Shown: positions 25,277 to 34,223, numbered from the stretch's first letter. The stretch is 46,262 nucleotides of DNA from an uncultured Anaerovibrio sp. (GCF_947302755.1 NZ_CAMYWM010000006.1:1-46262); one strand, 5' to 3'. Notes: a model not told the origin generated them from the letters alone. Numbers and translations are program-made.

Positions 25277-25654
25277 ATGGAGGAACATAACAATCAGCAG
25301 CTTATTGATATGGCCCACGGCATGCAGGAGGAAATAAAAATGAAGCTCCTGGACATGATCCAGCAGGCGGCCAGCCCCTTTGATATTATATATGAGGTAG
25401 CCCATTACCTGGAGGAGGTGTCAGCCGAGCGGGGCTATGCCCAGCACATTATCGATAACATTCACACAATTTACGGCATTGCCCTGGAGGAAAGGAAGCC
25501 TCTGGAGGACGAAATAAAGGATATCACCGCCCGGGCAGAAAAAATTCAGCAGGCCATCGAGAGCGGCAGTTATTCCGAGGAAGAAAATGCCCGGCTGGAT
25601 TTCGCCCTAAAGGCCCACCAACGGAAAATCAATCAATTGAAGGAAATGTTATAA
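25277..25654 (+). CDS. Small coiled-coil hypothetical protein
   Basis: About 125 residues, MEEHNNQQLIDMAHGMQEEI onward. I prefer ATG 25277 because GAGGTG ends six bases upstream; the track start at 25268 is a GTG inside that site. The protein is charged and helical throughout with two long coiled-coil stretches (EEVSAERGYAQHIIDNIHTIYGIALEERKPLEDEIKDITARAEKIQQAIE and ARLDFALKAHQRKINQLKEML). It has no signal peptide, membrane helix or Cys. I do not recognise it. It is transcribed alone, next to the DnaA-box cluster and in front of a strong terminator, so possible control by DnaA is worth noting but unproven. Confidence 0.75.
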   Translation: MEEHNNQQLIDMAHGMQEEIKMKLLDMIQQAASPFDIIYEVAHYLEEVSAERGYAQHIIDNIHTIYGIALEERKPLEDEIKDITARAEKIQQAIESGSYSEEENARLDFALKAHQRKINQLKEML

Positions 25655-25702
25655 AATATTTTAAGCCTGTAGTAAGGCAGCTTACTACAGGCTTAAATAT
25701 TT
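25655..25702. terminator. Bidirectional terminator
   Basis: AAGCCTGTAGTAA (about 25663-25675) pairs perfectly with TTACTACAGGCTT, flanked by AAAATATTTTA and AAATATTTTT. It separates the small coiled-coil gene from the convergent EAL gene. Confidence 0.85.
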
Positions 25703-27394
25703 TTAAATTAACTTCTCAAATTCCTCCACAGGAATGGGCTTGGAGTAATAATAGCCCTGAACCCAGTAACAGCCTATGGATTTTAGGAAATCCACCTGTT
25801 CCCTGGTTTCAACCCCCTCGGCAATGGTATGCAGATTAAGGCTTTTGGCCATCTGAACAACAGCGCTCAGGATATTGCCTCCCCGGCCGGTTTGGTCCGT
25901 GCTCCGCAAAAAGCCCATATCCAGCTTCAATATATCAATATGAATATCCTTAAGCATATTTAGGGAGGAATAGCCGCTGCCAAAGTCGTCCATTAAAATG
26001 ACAAAGCCTTCATTTTGAAGGCGTTCCGTAACCTCCATAATCATCTTTGGGTCATCGGTATAGGCGGATTCGGTTATTTCCAGCTCCAGCAAATTCTTGG
26101 GAATATCATATTTTTGGGTAAGTCCCACCAAAAAGCTGATCAAATCCGGATCGTAAAGATCGATACGGGACACATTCACCGAGACAGGCTTTACCAGCTT
26201 GCCTGAATCCGTCCACCTTCTGAGGCTTTTACAGGTCTCTTCCCATATATACCGGTCCACTGCATACACGGAGCCGTTTCGTTCCAGAACGGGAATAAAC
26301 AGGGAGGGCACTACACTGCTGCCATCCTCCTTAATCCAGCGCACCAATGCCTCTGAACCAATAATCTGTTCCGTCCGCAGGTCATATTTCGGCTGCAGAA
26401 ACAGCTTAAAGCCACCATGCTCCAGGGCTGAATCGAATTCATTGACAATCATCTGCTCCAGAAGCATCTGATTGCGCATCTTATCGTCATATACGCAATA
26501 TGGAGTTACATGATTGCCCTTCACCTGATTTAAGGCCATATTGGCCCGCTCTATCATGGTGCTGACCGGAATGCTCATGTCATCCACATGATATAGGCCA
26601 AAGGTCAATACTGTATGGTGGGAGATTTCAAAGCTGTTGGCCACTATCTGCATGGTATAAATCAGCTTTTCTGCTTCCCCCTCCCTGGCCTCAAAGCACA
26701 TAACAAAATTGTCGGCATACAGCCGGGCAGAAAGGCACAGCTTCATGTCAATGCTTTTCATAAAGCCGGCCAGATAATTAAGGAGCTTGTCCCCCTGCTG
26801 CTCACCAAAAATCTCATTGATAATCTTGAAACGCTCAATATTGATACGAAGAATGTCAAAGGACTTATCAGGATAATCGGTCATCATATCCGCTGCCCGA
26901 ATGCAGAAGGCTTCCCGGTTAAATAAGCCGGTGGCACTATCATAGGAGGCCAGGAATTCCAAATCGCTGACGTTGGACTCCGTCAACAGCTCATAGGTCT
27001 TTTCCCGATCATAGTCCAATGCCATATTTATGCCATTTATAGTAAACCCATCAGGCACCATCCGATACATGGTAGTGATATTTAACAATAACAGCTTACG
27101 TTGCTGGAGGCTGGTCATAATGATGTGGGACTCAATAGACAGCTGCCCCTCACGAACAAATTGGCGGCTGCGGATCTTACTGATGCTGCAGGGAGCCAAG
27201 CGTTCATATTCCCCCTGAAGAAACCGCTTTACCTCCCAGCTGCCCCGGGAATAATAGTGTCCGGAGGGACTAAAGCCGATAACATTCTCATCCAGCACAT
27301 CAGCCAAGGCATCCACTACGCCTTCGGCAAACAACCGCTTTATTAATTTTTCCGTTGCACGTTGAAGATTATCAATATCTACTTTTAATGCCAT
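25703..27394 (-). CDS. c-di-GMP phosphodiesterase: SnoaL-like, degenerate GGDEF, EAL
   Basis: A soluble protein of about 563 residues. ATG 27394 (MALKVDID) is preferred because GAGG lies seven bases upstream. Residues about 5-130 look like a SnoaL/NTF2-type domain that could bind a small molecule. Residues about 150-300 are a GGDEF domain whose signature reads YADNF, so cyclase activity is not expected. Residues about 310-563 are an EAL domain with EALVRW, SVNVSRIDL, ELEITES, MDDFGSGYSSL, LKLDMGFL, AEGVETREQ and VQGYYYSKP. All the usual metal and catalytic residues seem present. It should hydrolyse c-di-GMP to pGpG in the cytoplasm, perhaps tuned by the other two domains. It lies about 4 kb from the PilZ-synthase locus and is transcribed alone. 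Confidence 0.92.
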   Translation of the reverse strand: MALKVDIDNLQRATEKLIKRLFAEGVVDALADVLDENVIGFSPSGHYYSRGSWEVKRFLQGEYERLAPCSISKIRSRQFVREGQLSIESHIIMTSLQQRKLLLLNITTMYRMVPDGFTINGINMALDYDREKTYELLTESNVSDLEFLASYDSATGLFNREAFCIRAADMMTDYPDKSFDILRINIERFKIINEIFGEQQGDKLLNYLAGFMKSIDMKLCLSARLYADNFVMCFEAREGEAEKLIYTMQIVANSFEISHHTVLTFGLYHVDDMSIPVSTMIERANMALNQVKGNHVTPYCVYDDKMRNQMLLEQMIVNEFDSALEHGGFKLFLQPKYDLRTEQIIGSEALVRWIKEDGSSVVPSLFIPVLERNGSVYAVDRYIWEETCKSLRRWTDSGKLVKPVSVNVSRIDLYDPDLISFLVGLTQKYDIPKNLLELEITESAYTDDPKMIMEVTERLQNEGFVILMDDFGSGYSSLNMLKDIHIDILKLDMGFLRSTDQTGRGGNILSAVVQMAKSLNLHTIAEGVETREQVDFLKSIGCYWVQGYYYSKPIPVEEFEKLI

Positions 27395-27575
27395 ACACAA
27401 GCCTCATTTACAGTGAATAATCATATCGTCGACTTTTATTGTAAAACAAATACTCCCATTAAGCAATATTTCATTGTAAAATTAACATTTGTTAGCGTAA
27501 GCCTTAGGGTGCCACCAATTTCCACCTTATTCACCTTATATATCATGGTCAATGCTAACCCGGGGTGAACAAAAT

Positions 27576-27630
27576 AGAAAGCGGGGAATAGTAAAGACCG
27601 TTGTTATCCTTACTAATCCCCGCTTTCTAT
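27576..27630 (-). terminator. Terminator after the 3D-domain gene
   Basis: GAAAGCGGGGAATAGTAA (from 27578) pairs with TTACTAATCCCCGCTTTC (to 27628) around a 15-base loop; on the minus strand it is followed by TATTTTGTTC. It lies 30 bases after the stop of the yabE-like gene. Confidence 0.8.
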
Positions 27631-27659
27631 TGCCTCCAGACTGGAAGCAATCTCCGGTT

Positions 27660-28427
27660 TTAGTTTAATATGTACACATCCACCACACCACGGCCAAAGC
27701 TGATGGCCTCATGATATGTATTCATGCACAAGTCTATTCTATTGCCTCGGATAGCACCACCGGTATCACCGGCAACGGCCACTCCATAGCCTGGAATGAA
27801 CACGTGGCTTCCCAGCGGTATCACATCTGGATCAACAGCAACTACTCCATGCTGTGCGACCATGCCGGTAGCGGTTATGCCGCTGCCACCACCATCACTT
27901 GGAATATAGGCTGTAGCCTCCATTGTATAATGACTCTTGTAAGTCATGGCCCCCTGTGGGGTTTGTACGGAATTTACCGGAACAACTGGTACATCAGTAA
28001 CCTTGATGTGCATACCAGCTACAACGTCTGTCTCTCCGGCTTTATCAATCTTATATCTGTTACCTACGTAGCCGAGCTCTATCATAATGTCATCTACCGT
28101 GGCGTTTGCTGTAACCAGCTCTTTCCTTTCGCCCTCGTGTTCAACAACAACCGGTACAGCTCGTCTGATGTTGATGACCTCATCGCCATTTTCATCAGCG
28201 GTTACCCTGTATATATCCTTCTCATTTCTGGTAACTCCGGCCTGGGTAAGGATATTGTCCACAACGTGATATGGAGTGCTCAGCTCAATACGCTGGCCAT
28301 CCACTGAAATTGTTACATGTCTGTGGGACACAAAGCCTGTTACCATGGTCATCACAGCCAGTAAACCAATGCAAATCAGGAACCGGATATCCCGGATACA
28401 TCGGACATGGATTTTAGCAAAACTCAT
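27660..28427 (-). CDS. yabE: YabE-like cell-wall protein with DUF348/G5-type and 3D domains
   Basis: A 255-residue exported protein; ATG follows GGGAGGAATTG. An N-terminal helix (about 14-33) is a signal peptide or anchor. Residues about 36-85 (VTISVDGQRIELSTPYHVVDNILTQAGV) and perhaps 90-140 are DUF348 ubiquitin-like repeats. A G5-related stretch is very short or absent. The C-terminal 3D domain (about 165-255) shows MEATAYIPSDGG, TATG, VAVDPDVIPLGSHVFIPGYG, DTGGAIRGNRIDL; the Asp residues match the MltA-like double-psi barrel active site. The family is linked to cell-wall cleavage in growth and resuscitation (Rpf/Sps). Gene order with tatD and metG matches B. subtilis yabE. Confidence 0.88.
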   Translation of the reverse strand: MSFAKIHVRCIRDIRFLICIGLLAVMTMVTGFVSHRHVTISVDGQRIELSTPYHVVDNILTQAGVTRNEKDIYRVTADENGDEVINIRRAVPVVVEHEGERKELVTANATVDDIMIELGYVGNRYKIDKAGETDVVAGMHIKVTDVPVVPVNSVQTPQGAMTYKSHYTMEATAYIPSDGGGSGITATGMVAQHGVVAVDPDVIPLGSHVFIPGYGVAVAGDTGGAIRGNRIDLCMNTYHEAISFGRGVVDVYILN

Positions 28428-28555
28428 TCAATTCCTCCCTTTGCTTTTGAAACATGGTTGATAGTATATCAGCAAAAAATAGTCTTGTCAAATTTTTGAA
28501 ATTCACAATCACCACTTTGGGGGTTATATTATACTCAAAAAATGAAAAATAAATG

Positions 28556-28584
28556 AAAAAACGGCTGAAAATTGACAGCCGTCT
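28556..28584 (-). terminator. Terminator after tatD
   Basis: On the minus strand GACGGCTGTCAATTTTCAGCCGTTTTTTCATTT: stem ACGGCTG/CAGCCGT with a T run, 31 bases after the tatD stop. Confidence 0.85.
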
Positions 28585-28614
28585 CCCACATTGGTATTTT
28601 TTGTCCTTTGGCAG

Positions 28615-29400
28615 CTACTTAAGCCTTGTATACAGTGCTTTGGCGTTAATTGTAGTTTGCCTTTGAATTTCCTCAAAATCCACCCCTCTGAACTCAGCTA
28701 ATTTTTCTGCCACATACCTTACAAAGGCCGGTTCGTTTCTTTTTCCCCGCATAGGTGACGGGGCCATATAAGGACAATCCGTTTCCACCAAAATTCTTTC
28801 CAGGGGAATTTGTCGGACGATTTCCGGCAGCTTGGCGGCATTCTTGAAGGTCAGGGGACCGTCTACACCGATATACCAGCCCAGCTTTACCAGCTCCAGG
28901 GCAGTTTCCAGGCTTCCGGAAAAGCAATGCATTACCCCCCGAATACCCTTTCCTTCTTTTTTAATGATTTCCATGGTATCGCCATGGGCCTCCCGATTGT
29001 GGATGCATACAGGCAGTGCCAGCTGACGGGCCAAATCCAGCTGCTGAATAAAGATACGCCGCTGTAACCCCCGCTTGTCCCGGTCCTTTTCCCAATAATA
29101 ATCCAGCCCTATCTCGCCAATACATACCACCTTGTTATTTTGTGCCAAAGCAGCCAATTGGTCAAGGTCCTGCTGCCCCATGTCAAAGGCTTCCTCCGGG
29201 TGAACCCCAACGCCGGCGTAGCATATAGCATATTGTTCAGCCAGCTCCACACACTGCTGTGAAGATTGGATGGTGTCCCCCATATTTATGATGGCACCGA
29301 TATTGTTTTCCAATGCGTTGGTAATAATTTTTCCTCTGTCCTGGTCAAATTGTTCACTGTTAATATGGGCATGGGTATCGATCAGAGCATTTTCCTTCAT
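28615..29400 (-). CDS. tatD: TatD-family metal-dependent deoxyribonuclease
   Basis: A 261-residue cytoplasmic TIM-barrel hydrolase of normal length. Metal ligands and motifs in order: DTHAH (first HxH pair), GVHPE, GEIGLDYYW, CIHNREA, MHCFSG and ETDCPYMAP. The family (YabD/YcfH branch) has Mg-dependent 3'-exonuclease activity on DNA and is linked to repair. The order metG-tatD-yabE matches the conserved Firmicute cluster. GGAGAATATAATG provides the ribosome site. A terminator follows and a 327-base gap separates it from metG, so it probably has its own promoter. Confidence 0.95.
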   Translation of the reverse strand: MKENALIDTHAHINSEQFDQDRGKIITNALENNIGAIINMGDTIQSSQQCVELAEQYAICYAGVGVHPEEAFDMGQQDLDQLAALAQNNKVVCIGEIGLDYYWEKDRDKRGLQRRIFIQQLDLARQLALPVCIHNREAHGDTMEIIKKEGKGIRGVMHCFSGSLETALELVKLGWYIGVDGPLTFKNAAKLPEIVRQIPLERILVETDCPYMAPSPMRGKRNEPAFVRYVAEKLAEFRGVDFEEIQRQTTINAKALYTRLK

Positions 29401-29727
29401 TATAATATTCTCCCTACAGCCTTTAATTAATTGGTTTATTCTAAATTATCTTTAGTTCCAATGTTTTTTCAATTATTTTTTCTATATAAATAAGGGCTGC
29501 TGTATGAATACAGCAACCCAAATATTCATCTTTATCCGACGTCAACGGGTAAATTTCCGGTAATTTCAGATGAAGCCTAAAGCTCCGCCTGAGTAGGTCT
29601 TCATTTTATCCGATGCATGGGACGTATTAACCAATAGGCGTTGCCTCCTGGATACGTCCGCAAAGCCCTGGGTAAAATTCAACTAAATTCAGATGGAGTT
29701 AAAACTCCACCTGAATAAGTTATCATT
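29401..29727 (-). other. Intergenic region with hairpins and an imperfect repeat
   Basis: 327 bases with no credible gene between metG and tatD. It contains a terminator-like hairpin GGGCTGCTGTAT/ATACAGCAACCC (29490-29518) and a second hairpin just after the metG stop, TTCAGATGGAGTT/AACTCCACCTGAA (29686-29714). A degenerate copy of the same hairpin with flanks lies at about 29541-29615. Another weak stem, GGACGTAT/ATACGTCC, lies at 29619-29658. The region must also hold the tatD promoter. Confidence 0.5.
29541..29615. repeat. Imperfect direct repeat, copy 1
   Basis: GGGTAAATTTCCGGTAATTTCAGATGAAG...CGCCTGAGTAGGTCTTCATTTTATCCGA resembles GGGTAAAATTCAACTAAATTCAGATGGAG...CACCTGAATAAGTTATCATTTTATCGTA at 29670-29737. 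Identity is roughly 70 percent by eye. The second copy includes the metG stop codon. Confidence 0.5.
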
Positions 29728-29737
29728 TTATCGTACG
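29670..29737. repeat. Imperfect direct repeat, copy 2 (overlaps metG end)
   Basis: This is the partner of the repeat at 29541-29615. Its inner inverted repeat forms a hairpin directly after the metG stop and may end or stabilise that transcript. Confidence 0.5.
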
Positions 29738-31671
29738 ACACTGCCCACCGGCATATCCACCGTCACAACCTCCAGCTGGTCACCCTTGGTGGCAGCCAAA
29801 ATCATGCCCTGGGACTCAACGCCCCGCAGCTTGGCCGGCTTTAAATTCATTACCAAAATTACCCGCTTCCCAATAAGCTCATCAATTGCGTAATGCTGGG
29901 CTATTCCCGATACCACCTGACGCTTCCCCTCACCGGTATCAACAATGAGCTTCAGCAGCTTATCGGCCTTTGGCACCGGCTCAGCCTCCACAATTTCCAC
30001 CACCTGCAGCTTTACCTTGCCGAAATCATCAATGGTAATGAGACCATCCTCCGCCGGGGCAGCCGCTTTTTTCTCCCCCTGCTCCTTCTTAGGCTGCTTT
30101 TCCTTCTTTGGTGGCTGAACCTTGTCCTCCTTGTCCAGCTCGATGCGCGGAAACAGCTGCTGGGCCTCCCCAATATGCATACCTGCCGGTGTTCCCCCCC
30201 AGGTCCTGATATCCTCCAGGCGGACATCCTTAAATTCCCCGGGAATATTCAGCTGCTGCCAAACCTTTTCCGCCGTAACAGGCATATAAGGAGCAATGAG
30301 AACGCTGATTATGCGCATGGATTCGATAAGGTTATACATAACATTGGCCAGCTCCTGCTTCTTGTCAGGATCCTTGGCCAAGGCCCAGGGAGCCGTTTCA
30401 TCAATGTACTTGTTGGCCCGACTGATAAAGGCCCATACCGCCTTTACCCCATTGCTTATCTTCATGCCGGTCATACCCTCATCAAAGGCCCGTACTGCCT
30501 CCATGGCATCGCTGATAAGGGAGTCGTCAATTGCCGACCTGCCGGAGGGAGCCAGCACCTGGCCATTCTGGAACTTGCCCACCATGTTAAGGGTGCGATG
30601 GAGCAAATTGCCCAAATCATTGGCCAAATCTGCATTTATCCGCTGTACCAGGGCCAGCTCGGAGAAGTTGCCATCCTGACCCAGGTTAATTTCCCGCAAA
30701 AGGAAATAGCGAATGGCATCCGGGCCATACTTTTCAATGAGCTCAATCGGATCAATAACATTGCCCAGGGATTTGGACATCTTGGTACCGTCCACCACCA
30801 GCCAGCCGTGACCGTAAATCTGCTTCGGCAGCGGCAAATCCAGGGCCATGAGAATGCATGGCCATATAATGGAGTGGAAGCGGACTATTTCCTTGCCCAC
30901 CAGATGAACATCGGCCGGCCAGAATTTGTTGAATTTCTCCTGGTCATCCAAAAAGCCTATAGGAGTCAGGTAGTTGGTCAGGGCATCAAACCACACGTAG
31001 ATAACATGCTTTTCGTCCATTGGTACAGGAATGCCCCAATCAAAGGAGGTACGGGAAATACACAGGTCATCCAGACCCTGCTTGATGAAATTAATCATTT
31101 CATTGCGACGGGATACGGGCTGAATGAAGTCAGGATTATCCTCAATATGCTTTAAAATTCTGTCGGCATAGTTGGACATCTTGAAGAAATAGGCTTCCTC
31201 GGCCACTTCCTTTACCGGGCGGCCGCAATCCGGGCAGCATCCGTTTTCGTCCAGCTGCAGCTCCGTCCAGAAGCTCTCACATGGAGTACAGTACAAGCCC
31301 TTGTAGGAGCCCTTGTAAATATCCCCCTTGTCGTATACCCGGCGGAAAATCTCCTGAACCACCTTCTCATGGCGGGGCTGGGTGGTGCGGATAAAATCAT
31401 CATTGGAAATATGCAGAAGCTTCCACAGATTTTGGAAGCCGGCCACGATTTTATCCGTATATTCAATAGGCTTTATACCTTCGGCCTCAGCCTTCTCCTG
31501 AATTTTCTGGCCATGCTCATCACTGCCGGTAAGGAAAAATACCTCCTCCCCGGCCAAACGATGATAGCGGGCCACGGCATCTGCAATGGTGGTGCAGTAG
31601 GCGTGACCGATATGCAGCTTGGCACTTGGATAATAAATTGGTGTTGTTATGTAAAAGCTCTTGTTGCTCAC
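29728..31671 (-). CDS. metG: Methionyl-tRNA synthetase with C-terminal tRNA-binding domain
   Basis: A 647-residue class I aminoacyl-tRNA synthetase charging tRNA-Met. PIYYPSAKLHIGHAYCT holds the HIGH motif. A zinc knuckle with four cysteines follows (CTPCESFWTELQLDENGCCPDC), then GTKMSKSLGN (KMSKS). The anticodon-binding helical domain spans about 370-510. A Lys/Pro-rich linker (PPKKEKQPKKEQGEKKAA) joins an EMAP/Trbp111-type OB fold (about 545-647: VEAEPVPKADKLLKLIVDTGEG...GMILAA) used in dimerisation and tRNA capture. The start is GTG behind AGGAGG. It lies 90 bases downstream of rsmI in the conserved housekeeping cluster. The large plus-strand ORF at 29893-31155 is its antisense shadow. Confidence 0.97.
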   Translation of the reverse strand: MSNKSFYITTPIYYPSAKLHIGHAYCTTIADAVARYHRLAGEEVFFLTGSDEHGQKIQEKAEAEGIKPIEYTDKIVAGFQNLWKLLHISNDDFIRTTQPRHEKVVQEIFRRVYDKGDIYKGSYKGLYCTPCESFWTELQLDENGCCPDCGRPVKEVAEEAYFFKMSNYADRILKHIEDNPDFIQPVSRRNEMINFIKQGLDDLCISRTSFDWGIPVPMDEKHVIYVWFDALTNYLTPIGFLDDQEKFNKFWPADVHLVGKEIVRFHSIIWPCILMALDLPLPKQIYGHGWLVVDGTKMSKSLGNVIDPIELIEKYGPDAIRYFLLREINLGQDGNFSELALVQRINADLANDLGNLLHRTLNMVGKFQNGQVLAPSGRSAIDDSLISDAMEAVRAFDEGMTGMKISNGVKAVWAFISRANKYIDETAPWALAKDPDKKQELANVMYNLIESMRIISVLIAPYMPVTAEKVWQQLNIPGEFKDVRLEDIRTWGGTPAGMHIGEAQQLFPRIELDKEDKVQPPKKEKQPKKEQGEKKAAAPAEDGLITIDDFGKVKLQVVEIVEAEPVPKADKLLKLIVDTGEGKRQVVSGIAQHYAIDELIGKRVILVMNLKPAKLRGVESQGMILAATKGDQLEVVTVDMPVGSVVR

Positions 31672-31761
31672 GAAAAGTTTCCTCCTAAAATGTATTATGC
31701 CCTTCCGCCGGGGAAGGGGGGGATTGCTGGGGGTGGGAGCCGGTCCTCTATAGGCGGTAAA

Positions 31762-32634
31762 TCAGGTATTCAGCAGGGCCTGATATACGTCACGGCGGCT
31801 AATACCCAATTGTTTGGCAGCTTCCCGCATGGCCTCCTTGCGGCCCATGCCCTCCCTTTCCAGTTTAGCCACCAGCTCCGCCGGTGTCAACTGCTGTTTA
31901 GGCCCAGCCTCCACCTCATTATTCAAATCAAAGCCTTCCACTATGATGACAAATTCCCCCCGGGGCTCATGCTCATCATAATAGGCCGCCAGCTCCCCCA
32001 AGCTGCGGCGATTAAATTCTTCAAAGGCCTTGGTTAATTCCCGGGCAGTTACCGCCCGTCGATGGGGACCCAGGGCCTTCAGCAAATCCCCCAGGGTTCC
32101 CTTCAGGTGGTGGGGAGCCTCATAAAAAATCAATGTCTCGGGACGCCTGGCGATACGCTCCAGCAATTCCCGCCGCTTTTTTCCCGTCCTGGGCAAAAAG
32201 CCATAAAAGGTAAAGGCGGTGGTATCAAGACCGGAGCAGATCAGGGCTGATAGAGCGGCATTGGCCCCGGGCAAGGGGCTTACCTGAATACCGGCCTCAA
32301 TGGCCAGCATGGCCAAATGGGCACCCGGATCAGAAATACCGGGCAGTCCGGCATCACTGATGCACACGACGGTGCGGCCCGCCAGCATGTGCTCCACCAG
32401 CTCCGGTCCCTTGTCCAGCTTGTTGTGCTCATGATAGCTGGTAAGGGGCGTGTGGATATCAAAGTGGGACAACAGCTTGCGGGAATGGCGGGTATCCTCC
32501 GCCGCAATAAGATCCGCCTCCCCCAAAATCCGCACACTGCGATAGGTCATATCCTCCAGATTGCCAATGGGAGTGGCCGACAGGTACAGCAGGCCCGGTT
32601 TAGTTGTATTTTCCTCTGACATAGAATGGGTCAT
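31762..32634 (-). CDS. rsmI: 16S rRNA (cytidine-1402 2'-O) methyltransferase
   Basis: A 290-residue SAM-dependent tetrapyrrole-methylase-fold enzyme. It shows LYLSATPIGNLEDMTYR, AAEDTRHSRKLL, CISDAGLPGISDPG, PLPGANAALSALICSGL and FYGFLPR, all RsmI hallmarks. It methylates the ribose of C1402 in the decoding centre with RsmH. ATG 32634 overlaps the upstream stop (ATGA), but its ribosome site is too close; ATG 32622 (MSEENTT), 12 bases after AAGGA, is an alternative. The protein is translationally coupled to trmN6 and precedes metG. Confidence 0.95.
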   Translation of the reverse strand: MTHSMSEENTTKPGLLYLSATPIGNLEDMTYRSVRILGEADLIAAEDTRHSRKLLSHFDIHTPLTSYHEHNKLDKGPELVEHMLAGRTVVCISDAGLPGISDPGAHLAMLAIEAGIQVSPLPGANAALSALICSGLDTTAFTFYGFLPRTGKKRRELLERIARRPETLIFYEAPHHLKGTLGDLLKALGPHRRAVTARELTKAFEEFNRRSLGELAAYYDEHEPRGEFVIIVEGFDLNNEVEAGPKQQLTPAELVAKLEREGMGRKEAMREAAKQLGISRRDVYQALLNT

Positions 32635-33398
32635 TCCTTTTTCATGTTGTAAATCCGCAGGATTTCATCTGTGTAGCTGCCATCAGCATTGTGGACAATT
32701 AAGGGCAATTCGGCCCTCATTCCCCCGGGTACAGCTCCCACGACGCCCTCCAGCAGCATTAAATTCGAGGTCTTGTCCAGCTTGGGCTGAACCAGCTGGA
32801 GCCGTTTTACCTCTATCTGATGGTTATGCAGTGCCACAATAATTTCCCCCAGGCGTTCCGGCAAATGGACCATGGCCAGCCTGCCGCGAAAGCGCAGCAG
32901 ATAGCGGGCTGCCTTTACCACATCCTCCAAGGTAGCGGTAACCTCATGCCTTGCCCGGGCCACCCCATCCATTGCACTCAGCCTCCCCTGATTTACGGGG
33001 CGATAGGGTGGGTTGACGATAACGCAGTCAAAGGCCTCCGGCGGATACAGCTCCCGGATTTGGCGATAGTCACCATGGGTAATGGTAACCTTATCCTCCA
33101 GGTGATTCAGCCGCACATTGCGCTGGGCCAGCTCTGCCATTACGGGATTAAGCTCCAGGCCGTGAACCTCCCTGACCTCATCGGCAATCAGCAGGGGCAT
33201 AACCCCTGTCCCCGTGCCCAGGTCAAATACCCGCCAATTTTTATGATAATGGGGATAATGGGCCAGCAGCACTGCATCAATGGAAAAACAGAACTCCCTG
33301 GTATTTTGAATAATTTTCCGCCCGCTCAGGAGCAAATCATCCAGCCGTTCATCAGGGCCCAGATCAATTTCCATATCCCCAAGCTCGCCCCCTATCAA
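32631..33398 (-). CDS. trmN6: tRNA1(Val) (adenine-37 N6)-methyltransferase-like protein
   Basis: A 255-residue class I SAM methyltransferase. VFDLGTGTGVMPLLIA is the SAM-binding loop, GLELNPVMAELA the ribose-binding acid, and VIVNPPYRP the NPPY motif for methylating an exocyclic amine. The YfiC/TrmN6 family modifies A37 of tRNA-Val; B. subtilis YabB is the equivalent in this gene order. The track start is TTG 33398, which overlaps the ricT stop and has GAGGA six bases upstream. ATG 33374 (MEIDLGPDE) is the alternative start. It is tightly coupled to ricT and rsmI. Confidence 0.9.
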   Translation of the reverse strand: MIGGELGDMEIDLGPDERLDDLLLSGRKIIQNTREFCFSIDAVLLAHYPHYHKNWRVFDLGTGTGVMPLLIADEVREVHGLELNPVMAELAQRNVRLNHLEDKVTITHGDYRQIRELYPPEAFDCVIVNPPYRPVNQGRLSAMDGVARARHEVTATLEDVVKAARYLLRFRGRLAMVHLPERLGEIIVALHNHQIEVKRLQLVQPKLDKTSNLMLLEGVVGAVPGGMRAELPLIVHNADGSYTDEILRIYNMKKE

Positions 33399-34222
33399 AT
33401 GTCATCCTCGTCCTTTTCAATAACATCCTCCCAGGAGGCCACAATGGTCTTGCTGTTGTCCAGCAGAATAGTGGCTGTGCGCCGCTGCTGGTTCAGATTG
33501 ATTACCTTGCCCTCGCCCTCGGCAGTGATTACCTTGCTGCCCTGAGTTGGCGGCTTGACCTTAACCCGCTTCTGGGATTTGCCGCAATAACACTCATTTT
33601 CGTATTTTAGACAGCACATCAGGCGTCCGCAAATACCGGAAATCTTGGTGGGATTGAGGGACAAATTCTGCTCCTTGGCCATGCGAATGGATACCGGCTC
33701 AAATTCGCCCAGGAAGGTGTGGCAGCACAATGGACGGCCACAGCAGCCAATGCCCCCCATAAGCTTGGCCTCATCCCGGACCCCAATCTGGCGAAGCTCA
33801 ATACGGGTACGGAATACCGCCGCCAAATCCTTTACCAGCTCTCTGAAATCAATACGTCCGTCAGCGGTAAAATAGAAAATAATCTTGTTCACATCAAAGG
33901 TATATTCCACCTGTACCAGCTTCATGGGCAGCTTGTGGGCACGAATTTTTTCCTCACAAATACCAAAGGCCTCCTGCTCCTTGTGGCCGTTATCAATAAC
34001 CTTGTTTTTATCGGCTTCGGTGGCCTTGCGCAGCACTTCCTTCAATGGAAGCACCACATCACTGTCCGGAACCTCCCGGGGGCCAATTACCGCCGTACCA
34101 TACTCGATGCCTCTGGCCGTCTCCACAATCACATCATCATCTGTGGCAATATCCAGCTTACCTGGACTAAAATAATATATTTTTCCAGCCCGCTTAAAGC
34201 GGACACCTACTACAGTCTGCAC
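33395..34222 (-). CDS. ricT: PSP1-domain protein RicT (YaaT)
   Basis: A 275-residue protein with the PSP1 fold (about 5-95 plus the C-terminal core). It has cysteine clusters GGIGCCGRPLCCHTF and GICGRLMCCLKYENECYCGK. In B. subtilis, RicT joins YmcA (RicA) and YlbF (RicF) in an Fe-S-carrying complex that promotes RNase Y-dependent RNA processing and sporulation/competence control; the Cys here fit that cofactor. It lies between holB and trmN6 as in Bacillus, with one base between the holB stop and its ATG region, so the genes are co-translated. Confidence 0.93.
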   Translation of the reverse strand: MQTVVGVRFKRAGKIYYFSPGKLDIATDDDVIVETARGIEYGTAVIGPREVPDSDVVLPLKEVLRKATEADKNKVIDNGHKEQEAFGICEEKIRAHKLPMKLVQVEYTFDVNKIIFYFTADGRIDFRELVKDLAAVFRTRIELRQIGVRDEAKLMGGIGCCGRPLCCHTFLGEFEPVSIRMAKEQNLSLNPTKISGICGRLMCCLKYENECYCGKSQKRVKVKPPTQGSKVITAEGEGKVINLNQQRRTATILLDNSKTIVASWEDVIEKDEDDI

Positions 34223-34223
34223 C

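Noticed and set aside
29893-31155. 420-residue plus-strand ORF opposite metG
   Set aside because: It lies entirely within metG, which carries HIGH, KMSKS and zinc motifs. The antisense product has no recognisable fold or ribosome site.
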